A DNA stretch of 64,000 bases, taken from positions 1 to 64,000 of the forward strand of contig QVRM01006810.1 in assembly GCA_003439945.1 (NCBI GenBank). Direction: 5' to 3'. The translations under genes and the position numbers were made by a program. The notes below the pieces were generated by a model. The model was not told the DNA's origin. It searched no databases and saw only the letters and a list, made by a program, of their open reading frames with translations. Source of the DNA: Dermanyssus gallinae (lineage: Eukaryota > Arthropoda > Arachnida > Mesostigmata > Dermanyssidae). Of the stretch, positions 51,201 to 62,312 are shown piece by piece. Position 1 is the stretch's first letter; each line of letters begins with the position of its first letter.

Positions 51201-53443
51201 GCTGTAGTTTGTGTGTCACAGATAGTACATAATGCAAGGCATCGTTACCTTACCAGAGGGTCTCGGCGGCGATGCGCAAAGCCGTGGAGTACACGCTGGG
51301 GGATAAATGCGTGGTTTATTGGCAGGCAGGGACTTTGCCGGGACATTCATCATCTTCGGTTGGACAGAGAGATCATTTGTAACTTATGCGGTAACTCAAA
51401 GTTGAAAACTTGGCAGCGAGGGCGACTGCCTCAAAATTAGAAAGCTTATCAGCCAGCAGAGTTAATTCCGCATGCACGCATGGGGGAAGCAACAAAGAAT
51501 GTTACTGCCTGCAAAAACAGTAGTAATAGGTCGCAGCCGTTCTACGTGGTAATATCTTGCAGCAAAGCCAGCAATCCTACCACAGTGGTAGTATCCAGTA
51601 GCAATGCCAGCAATCCTACTACGTTGCGCAGCTGTTATTGTACTGAAAGTAACAGTAATAGATCAGGCTGTGCTACGGTATCGGCGCGAGTGCAGAAGTT
51701 CAGCGGGCACACGAGGAGGGCTGTTGGAATCGTAGTAGATAACCATTCTGACAGCTACCTGACGCCAAAAACGTCGCACGCTTCTCTGCCAAAGACAGCA
51801 ACGTCAAAGACCGTACCGAAAAAGCATTGTTACACAGTTACCCTCCATAATTGTGACGCTTGTACGCCAACGCAAGAACTCGACAGCTCACAGAAGAATG
51901 ATTAGATCACTGACAGCGTTCCGTCGGTGGGTGAGCTCCGCTCTATTCCACGGATATAATCAATCCCGACTGAACGTTTCTCAATTCAACAGCAACGTTA
52001 TTTACTTTGTGAGAATGTGTTTTAAGAAAAAGATCGCACAGGGTAATTGCGCACAAAAATGTTCTTTCTAACGCTATGAACGACTGAGAGCGACTGACTA
52101 GATTTGGTGTGACTATGTGTGCAATCGCAGTAAGTTGAGAAAATACGAGTATGTATTTCGATGTGGCAGGTAGACCACAGACAGAAGAAATCAGTACATA
52201 AGTTAGAAACTAAAATACTGGTCAGAGCTAGGTCACATAATAAGACTCACAAAAAGCGTATACGATGAACTGTTTGAGCATCTTTGGTCTTGTTCTTGAA
52301 ATTGACAGAGCATTATTATTTTGAGAAACGAGGTTATAAGCGATGCAAAGTTTATCATGTGTAAGCGCGTAAGTTGCTCATGGTTATAACAAAAGCGGCC
52401 AACAAATCGGGTCCAATATCATTGCAAAAGCAGACCTTCGCGCCAAACAGATTGTGCACCGTGTGGGTTTAAGTTGCGTGGTGTACAATTATTAGGACAC
52501 TGATAAAAACGAGAAGAAGGAGCATAAAGCAAAGAAAACACAAACAGCAAAAGTAATAAGCCATTTTCAAAAGGCGCCTCGCTTTTCCCTATTTTGTATG
52601 CGTTGTATTCCATCATATCAATGTCTGCCTTTATCTGTGGCGACATGCTTTGTTGCTACTATTACGCTTACCTTATTCACAAAAAAAATCGAAAGTTTGA
52701 TGGTAAAAGGGACACTCTTAATGGAAATAATGTCATTTTTGACAGAGCATTAGACAACGACTATGTAAAGAGGCGGAGTGGTGTCGTATAAATCAAACAC
52801 ATGTCTGTGTATCTCGAAGTAGCGCCGAGTATCTCGAAATAGCATTAACAATTGCTTGTCCAGAAAAATCGAATGATGCTCAATATTTGTAGCAGCCTTC
52901 TCTGATCTGTTGGTGAATGCGTTTGTTACTGGCTCACCCCGATTGACATTTTGACTCAAGCAGCAGTAGCGACGCTAGGAGCAGATCCCACGATGGGTAC
53001 GTGCAGGCCTGAAAGTGATCTAGCCACCTGTTGAGGCAGCTGCGCCAGAAGCAGTCTTAGCAGAAGGGACAACTGAAATAAAACCTCGGGGGTGGGACAT
53101 GTCCATTAGGGTGAATACTGCCGCCGCTACTGTCTGGTAGTCGAAGTAGTTAGTAGTCCTAATGGTGGTTGTGCCAAGAACCCCAGTGTAGTAATATTTG
53201 ATGAGGCCATCAAGAGATGAGCGAAGGAGGTAGCGGTCGATCGTTTGGACGAAAGTCGATGTAGTTCGTAGAGGTAGCAGCGTTTCTTTCTCAAAGACTA
53301 CCCCCTTCGTACCCCCGGTCCCGTGGGAGTATTTAGCAAAAGCCTACCCACCTGACTGTTACGACTTTGACGTGTATGTCATGTGCGCCATACGTCTGTC
53401 TCATTGGCGGCCTTTACGGTATTATGAATACCTGGCCTCGCCC

Positions 53444-53481
<38 letters not shown>

Positions 53482-53774
53482 CTACTTTGTTATAGTATTG
53501 GGCACAACAAGTGTGTCTCAGCGAACCGAATAACAGAGTTTTACTCCAGGCGCTCTAGAACCTTTCTGGCCGTCGAAGCTAGGAAAAAGGTTGAGGATCA
53601 CGGCAAAGGACAAAAGAGCCGACCAGCTCCCCCGTCAGAGATCTGTATCTACGATACGTATATGTAACGGGTGTAACGCAATTTTCGCATTGTAATCACA
53701 GGTAAACTGGACACGGACGCGCTTAATCTGACAAATTCGAGTTGAACTTGTTCGCTGAGACACATTTGTTGTGC

Positions 53775-53839
<65 letters not shown>

Positions 53840-56800
53840 GTGTTCTCTTTTTTTCTAGACTATACTTTATATAAACGTGTGGTTGTGGTGTAAATACACG
53901 CTACAGAAATGCTTTTCAATGTTTGGTACTGAGAAAAAACTTAGTTAGAATATATTATTTGTACAATCGACACTAAACATAGTGGCTGTGCAACGTAACC
54001 CGTACATACAAACAAATTTCATAGGAGATACCGTGTTCTTTGCAGTCATCACTTCCAAAATGGATCATGACGGGCGTGTGAAAGGCTGAAGCATAGCTTG
54101 TACAAAACGTTGTTGATTGACTAGGCTTGCGATTAATCAGTCGCTACAAGCGGTCATGGACATTTTGTGTTAGCGTTGAGATAAGACGAAGTCATCAAAT
54201 GTGCGCGCGTTTCACTGTGAAAATGCTTGGCACCTCTAAACTATCGACTAACATGCATTTGCATACGCTTCCCAGCACAGCATGTTCTTCTTTAAATTAA
54301 AATATCGCTTAACCTATTATCATCTCTATACAGACAGCTAGGAACACCGTACTTGTCGATTTAGCTCAGGCTGTTCGTACAATCCAACCTGTATCACTCG
54401 CTGAACCGCGCTTTTGTGGAAGAATGTTTCTAAAATGTACTTCTGGCGCCGCTTTCTCTAAGTGTTCAAAGTTTCGTTCGTTGACAACCATCACTTACGC
54501 AAAAAAAAAACTGCTTCAATAGCCTTTCAGGTGTGGATAAATAGTATTATATCCGACTCTCTCTATAATTAGGTTAGGGCGCCCGTTACACACTTCGGCG
54601 CCTCTACATTTTAGTAAAAAGGGTTTACTTTAACAGCGACTAAAAAACACTGTAAAATAAACATATTATTTTGATATACTAGCCTAGCAGTTTGCGCTAC
54701 AGCACCGGTCTATATGTGCCTAATGTTGATTGATCATAGAACTTACATGCAACAAAATGTATCCGAGTGGATGGCATTTCTTCATACCCTATCAATCACT
54801 TGTTTGTAATTACTACTCATTTATTTCACTAATAGTGCTAAAACTACTACGAAAGAAAAATGTTGTTAAGATGCTACATATTAGAAATACAATGTGAGAG
54901 GAGAAATGTATGGCAATGAAGAGCCAAAACGGTAAGTAACGGCTTTAAGTCCTCTCCAAAGTTGGTGTAATGGCTGCTTGCTTTCCAAGTTAGAACTCTG
55001 ATCCTATACAGAGGTCATACGTTTAATCGCAGCACGCTGCAATGGCCTTTTTGGACTATAAAATGTTTGTTCTCTCAATAAATAAAATAATAAATACAGC
55101 GTCTACAAAACGATACAGTATGCATTGTGTTGCTACTCCTCTACAGGTTTAGTATGCGCGTACAGTACCATACATGCGATAGCTTAAGACTCATTTAGCG
55201 AGGAATATTCATAATCAAAGAGCTGTAAGGAATTCGTTCTGAGTGGGAAAATTTAAATCAGGGAAACATCTGCTAACTTCGATGTCCATGCAGGTTTTGT
55301 AAATTCCACTGCAGGTACATTCCGACAGTCCCTGTACTATATTTAATATATACACATACTGCGCTTTATTTAATATATACATATACGAGGTGTGTTCAAA
55401 AAGTATCGCGACTTGAATTTTCGCGGGTTACGTATATTCGAATTTCGATTTTTTGTGGCGTTATGTTGGTACTCATGTCTCTCACTTATGCCGACAAGCT
55501 CGGCCATTTTGAATGTTCACTTAATTGTTGACAGCTGCTTTGCTTGCACGTGTTTGGATCGTCTTCGATTTTTACCTATTCAAAAAAATTGATCAAAGAA
55601 CCTGTATCAAATTTTGTGTGAAAAACGAAATTAAGTGCGCGGATGCATTCCGAATGTTGACTGTGGCATACGGAGAAGCTACCTTGGACCGAAGCAACGT
55701 TTATCGGTGGTACAAAATGTTCTCAGAAGGCCGAGAAGATGTGAACGACGAAGAGCGTGCCGGACGCCCGAGCACTTCAACAACAGACGAAAAAATTAAT
55801 GAAGTGGAGAAAATGGTATTGGCCAATCGTCGAATCACCGTTAGAGAAGTTGCTGAGGACCTAAACATATCGATTGGCTCGTGCCATTCGATTTTTATCA
55901 ATGATTTGGGCATGAGACGGGTCGCCGCGAAATTCGTACCAAAATTGCTCAATTGCGACCAAAAACAGCATCGCATGAACATTGCTAATGAGATGTTGGA
56001 CTCTGTCCGCGACGACCCAAATTTGCTCCAGAGGGTCATAACTGGTGACGAATCGTGGGTTTATGGTTATGACATGGAAACCAAAGCTCAATCATCTCAA
56101 TGGAAGCTGCCGCACGAACCAAGACCGAAAAAAGCGCGCCAAGTTCGGTCGAATGTGAAAGTTTTGCTGACAGTTTTCTTCGATTGCAGGGGCGTGGTGC
56201 ATCATGAGTTCTTGCCACAGGGTAGAACGGTCAATAAGGAATATTACCTGCAAGTTATGCGCAATTTGCGCGAAGCAATCCGCCAGAAACGCCCGGATTT
56301 GTGGAAGAACAAAAATTGGCTTTTGCACCACGATAACGCCCCTGCTCACACATCGTTGCTTGTGCGCGAGTTTTTGGCCAAAAACAACACACTAATGATG
56401 CCGCAGCCACCGTATTCCCCAGATCTGGCCCCCTGTGACTTTTTCTTGTTCCCTTAACTGAAGAGGCCCATGAAAGGACGACGTTACGCTACGCTTGACG
56501 AGATAAAGACGGTATCGAAGGAGGAGCTGAACAAGATAAAAAAAATGGTTTTTTGGAGTGCTTCGAAGATTGGAAAAACCGTTGGCACAAGTGTATAATA
56601 TCTCATGGGGATTACTTTGAAGGGGACAAAATAGATATTCATAAATAAATGAATAATTTTTGAAAAAACACAAAAGTGGCGATACTTTTTGAACACACCT
56701 CGTACTGCGCTTTATTTAACATATACACATACATTTGTATAATAAATGTGTTTTTATCCATCCCATCACATTAACGTAAGGTTATTTGTCATAATCGGAC

Positions 56801-59800
56801 GATTTTTTAAAGGTATCGGGCTCGAAGTACTGGCAGGTAGAGAGATCGTGCATGTGCTGCCAGGAGGTTGGCGAACGAGAGGCAACACGACGCGTCTACT
56901 GCCCCAACCAGACGCCCAAATACAGGAAGGTATGCAACACCACCGCCAATAGAAATACTAACAAATATTACTCTTAACACTAACAAATATTACTATTGCT
57001 GATTTGCAATCACGATTCTCATGCTTTCATTCTTGTATTCTGTATTTCTCTGTGTGCTCAATGACATCCTGGTTGACGTATTGTAAATGATTAATAAATC
57101 ATCACAGTATTTTCTATATATATATATATAAATTTTTTGGCGTCTGCTACGGCGACAAACGGTCGTGTTCCGTAAGAGCTCTGTGAATATTCGCTTCGTT
57201 TTGGTGATCCTACCTCGTTTTCCCGGACAAGTTTTGTGTGAGTGCTCCTTCTCGTTCTCAAGTGCCTGGTGCGGTGTGCTTTTCCCATTTTTTCCGAGTT
57301 TCTTCGTGTTTTTTAGCCGTTTTGGTTTTTCCGACCAAACGCGCTGATGGACGGCGATGCGGATGCGGACGGCGAGAGCAGCGGTTTGCGCGGGTATCCA
57401 CTCGAACTGGCGTCTGCTACGCCGACATCGTCCGCTGCGCTGGCGGCGTTGTCTGCCATGGCGGTGGAGGCTTGCCGCACGATGCGGTCACGTTTAGAAT
57501 TGTTGTCCGATGCACCTACGTCCGACGTGCGCTGCACGTCGCCTGCGACGTCGGCGACCGTCTATGGTGCAGGCGATGCTGCTGTTCGACCGATAGAACA
57601 GCCTCGCCCAGCTGACAACGACACAACGACGGCGGAGACAGTGGCTACTGAGACCGCATCTGGTGTCTCAGCTGCGCAAAAGCCTGCTGTCAAACGGGCC
57701 CGTGCTGCCTCAGACACGGAGGACTCTTCTAACAGTGCGGGGGTTTCTCGGAGCGCCGGCGATACGGCGAATGACGACGGCTTTGTGACAATTATGAACA
57801 AGAAGTCGGCTAGACGGGTGCTTAAAGCTGAAGCGGAACTCTCGCGTTTCCGTGAATCGGTTGACAGTGGCGCCGGTCCAATTTATACAGTGCGATTTCT
57901 GCCACAGGATTTGTCGGCTTTGCCGCCCGAAGCCCCCAACAAGCAGCAGCAGAGCCAGCGCCCGGAATTTTCGGCTGAACAACTGTTGAAAGTGTTCAAG
58001 GCGCTCCATGACCTTGTGCCGGCGGCAACGTTGGGAGGGGGTCCCAAAGGGATAACGGCCACGGTGCCCACTATCTCGGCCGCAAGTGAGTTGGTGTCAC
58101 TCAAGGTATTAGGAGGCGTGACGGTCGTGGGTCTATGTTCCTCAATGGATCAGTTTTGGGGCGTTATCAAAGACGTCAACCCGGCCTTCTCTGACGAGTG
58201 CCTTCTATCCGAGCTCGCCTCGTACGGCGCGGTAAAAATAAGGAGGGACACGAGGCCTGGGTGGAAAGATAAGCAGAACATCCGAGTGCCGTCTAGCAGG
58301 ATACACGTTCTGTTCAAAAGGACACCACCTAGTAAGGTCTTTATTGTGTGGAGGGATCACGATGTAACGGTCGAAGCATCGTCGCCGATTGTTTGCTTCA
58401 ATTGCCAACGTACTGGCCACAAGGCAACTCGTTGCACTCGCGCCCGTGCATGCAGGAGATGTGGTGCGCACGACCATCTTGCCGCATCATGTCGAAATCG
58501 CGCTCGCTGCGTTGACTGCAGGGGCTCTCACCCTAGAGGGGACTCGTCTTGCCCCGTATTCGCGTTAGCTCGCGAGAAAAACAAGGCCCTGCTTGGGTCG
58601 CGTATGCTCCAACATGCGCAGTTGTCGGCGCCGGCAGCCACCCTGGTCACCGCCCCGGACCCCGTACTCCCTGGACCACGCGAATCGGCACCTGGGACCT
58701 ACGCGGCGGCGGTACGCCGTTTGGTGATTCCAGTCTCTTCAGGCGTGGCCCCGGAAGCTTCGGCAGCGCCCGTCGAGGTCGTGCTCCCCCCCTTCCGGCC
58801 GATCCCTGCCCCCCGGAAATCTTTGCTCCGTTCGAAGACGCCGCCATCTACTGAAATGGAGCCTCCTAAACAAGTGGAACGAGTAATGGACGCTGCTCAC
58901 CGCCCTCCCAAGCGCCGTCGCCAATTGGTTACGAGTAGATCCGTCCCGCGCGGTCGCGCCGTCCCCCGCGTTCGGTCGCGCTTGCCTAAGTCGACAGACG
59001 ACTTTGACCTTGGTTGTTTGTCCAAGGCCGCATCACTGCTCGCACGTACCAACCCGAAGCTAGCCGACACGCTTCGAGGCATCGTTAACGCACTGCGTCC
59101 GCTGCTAGCTCTGGCACCGTTGCTGCAAGGTCTGGTGTCCCCCGCACCCACTTCCCAATGACGGACCCTGGCTCAGCTTCCTATCCCCCTCCCCAGAGCG
59201 CTTCAGTAGCAGATAACCCCTCTATAAGGGTTACTTGTCCCAGATGCGGCCGGGACTTCACCCGCCGTGGTCTCCCCATTCATCAAGCTAGATGCCGTTC
59301 CACGTCTGCGACTGCCGCACCGTCTCCGACTGCCGCACCGTCTCCGACTGTCGCACCGTCTCCGACTGCCGCACCGTCTCCGACTGTATCCTCCGCGCCA
59401 ACACTCCCGTCGCAGCCGAGACAGCCGCTGGTCGACAGGCTCAGCATTGCGATCCAACAATCAAGGGTGATGCGCGTGGTTTCCCGGGCGGTGAGGCCTT
59501 TGGTTGCCGAGCTCCTTTGCGACGTCCTCGACCAACAACGGCGGCGGCCAACAACGACCTCCCCTCGTGGGAGTCGCTCCTGTCATTCGCTCATGTGGTA
59601 CTTCAACTGCCACTTCGCACCTTGTCGTCAATCTTTTTGGCAGCGACTGTCCGATCGAACCTCCGTGCATTTCGCGATGGCTGGCGTTTTGAGTATCGCG
59701 TAGGAGGTATTAGAAGAGCCAAAACGGACCCGTGCGACTCGCCTGAGGACTCGGCACGCCGCGTTTCGAGCAAGCTATCTGAGGGAGACGTTTCCGGGGC

Positions 59801-62272
59801 GGCCCGACTATTATGCTCTACCGACTCATTTGCCTCGGGGGACGGAGTCCTAGCTTCGCTTGCCACAAAGCACCCACCTGCTCCGCCGCACTTGGCTTTT
59901 CCTGCCCCTCCTGACTCGATGTCGCAGCATCAAACCTCAGTCGATGACGTCTTGGGAGCTCTAGCCGGCTTTCCGGCCAGTTCGTCCGCTGGTCCTGACG
60001 GTCTCCGCCCGCGCCATCTAAAAGATCTCCTTTCCCCCGGGATCGGACCGGTGGCCGGGAGACTGGCCGCATCACTCGCCAGAGTGGTGAACGTCCTGAG
60101 ATGGGGCCGACTGCCGGCTGAGGTCAGGGCGGTCGTGTTCGGCGCCAACCTATTCGCACTGCGCAAAAAAGACGCATCAATTCGCCCCATTGCCTGCTCT
60201 CTTACGTTACGGAGGATCGCAGCAAAGATAGCCTGCCGCGAGGCCAAAGAACTTATTATGGAACAACTTGGCCCGCACCAGCTGGGATTGGGCATGGCGG
60301 GCGAAACGGAGACTGTCGTACATGCAGCAAGAGCCTTTATGCAATCAAGTCCCCCCGGTACGGCACTCCTGAAGTTGGATTTTCGCAATGCATTCAACAC
60401 CATCCGTAGGGATCACCTCCTTCGTGCGGTTCGGGATACAGTCCCGGAACTCTTCACCTTAGTAGAACACGCGTACAAAGAGCCATCCGTCCTGTTGTTT
60501 GGCGCCGAGACGTTATTTTCGGCATCGGGCATACAGCAGGGGGACCCCTTGGGACCGGCCCTATTCAGCCTGGGGATACGTGAGCTGGTTAACTCCGTTC
60601 AAGTGCCATTCAACGCTTGGTACCTAGACGATGGTACACTTGGTGGACCGATGGTGGACTTGCTCGATGAGGTGCGCAGAGTCCTTGCTTTCGAGGCAGT
60701 CAGTGGTCTGGTGCTGAACACGGCCAAATGCGAGGTATTCGCTCCGGGGACAGACCCAAACGATCCCTCATTGAGGGCCTTGCTCGAGCTGCTTCCGGGG
60801 TGTAGAGTCGTGGCTGACCACGAAATAAACCTTCTTGGCGCACCGGTTCTGCCCTCTGCGCTGCCGGGACAACTCGACCCTTTGATGGACAGATTGTGGG
60901 CGATGCAGGAAGGTCTACCGCTTGTTGGAGCCCACCAGGGACTCTACCTGCTTCGCTCGTCGTTCTCCGCCTGCCGCATCGTTCATATTTTACGGTCCAT
61001 AGACTGCTCAGGCGATTTGAACCATCTTCTCCAACCGTTCGACGACCAGGTGGTGGAGGCCCTACAGACAGTGCTGAGTCTAAACTTACGACCACGAGAG
61101 GTGCGCCAGGCGGCCCTCCCCACGTCCATGGGCGGCTTTGGTCTCCCCTCAGCTCGATCCTTGGCGGGCCCGGCCGTGGCTGCCTCGATGCATGCTACGT
61201 CGGATAATGTCCAGCGCCTGCTCCCGCCGGCGGCTCAGGCAATGTTCGAGGCGGCTCGTGACGATATAGCGACTGTACTTCAAGCTTCATTGCCCGGTCC
61301 CGATAGACTAGCCTGCCAGAGGGCCTGGGCCGAGAAGGCTCACGAAGCTTCGCTTAGTTCGCTCCTTGAAGAATGCAGGGATGACCAGGACATGGCACGC
61401 CTTTTAGCTGTCGCTCGCCCAGGAGCAAGCGACTGGTTGCATGCACTACCCGCTGACTCACTGGGTACCCGCCTTGATGACCAATCCACCCGGATATGTG
61501 TTGGCCTTAGATTGGGGGCTGATTTGGTTGAGCCACACAGATGCTCTTGTGGCGAGCCCGTTGGGCGACTCGCCAGACACGGCCTGTCTTGCGCTCACGC
61601 AGCGGGCCGGCGCCCAAGACACACTGCCCTCAATGAAATGCTTGCAAGATCGCTGCGGAGGGCGGGGATTCCGTGCGTCCTGGAACCACCTGGGCTTTCA
61701 AGAGACGACGGTAAGCGCCCCGACGGTATGACTTTGATACCCTTCTATAAGGGTCGTTCCCTGGTGTGGGATGCGACGGTGACCGACTCTCTCACCCCTT
61801 CCCTTGTCGGTCCCGGCGCGTCCCGCCCGGGGACTGCCGTTACGCGAGCTGAGACCTCAAAGATGAGAAAGTATGCGGACCTAAGTCGGGCGCACCACTT
61901 TTCGCCATTCGCGTTCGAGACGATGGGTGGCCCTGGGCCCCTCACGGTAACATTGATCTCTCGGGTTGGCGACGCATTACGGCAGGCGACAATGGACAAG
62001 AGGGCGCACGCCTTCTTCTCCCAGCGACTGTCCCTGGAGATCCAAAGAGGTAACGCGACCTCAGTGCTCGGAACTATGAGAGACTGGATGGACCCGGACC
62101 TTCGTGCCAGGGGACGGACAGGACTTCCTCACGGGCATGAGCGATAGAGCGACTACGGCGCGCAGAAGGAGCAACTAGGTCGACGAGCAGCAACGCCGTG
62201 AAGCATTTCATATATTCTTCTAAATTATAATGAAATAAATGATATGTGCCTCAAAAAAAAAAATACAAAACA

Positions 62273-62312
<40 letters not shown>

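Larger units (their letters stand above)
57131..62281 (+). mobile_element. RLE-type non-LTR retrotransposon, apparently full length (copy 2), in burs intron 2
   Basis: About 5.15 kb in sense with burs. It consists of a 216-bp 5' leader, ORF1 (57347-59161), ORF2 (59158-62147, ATGA overlap), and a 3' UTR with GAAATAAAT ending in an A-rich tail (62253-62280) that passes into (TA)n. (TA)n also abuts the 5' end. Removing it would leave a burs intron of about 570 bp. I call it full length because a leader and complete ORF1 are present; the true 5' end is not proven. Confidence 0.9.
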
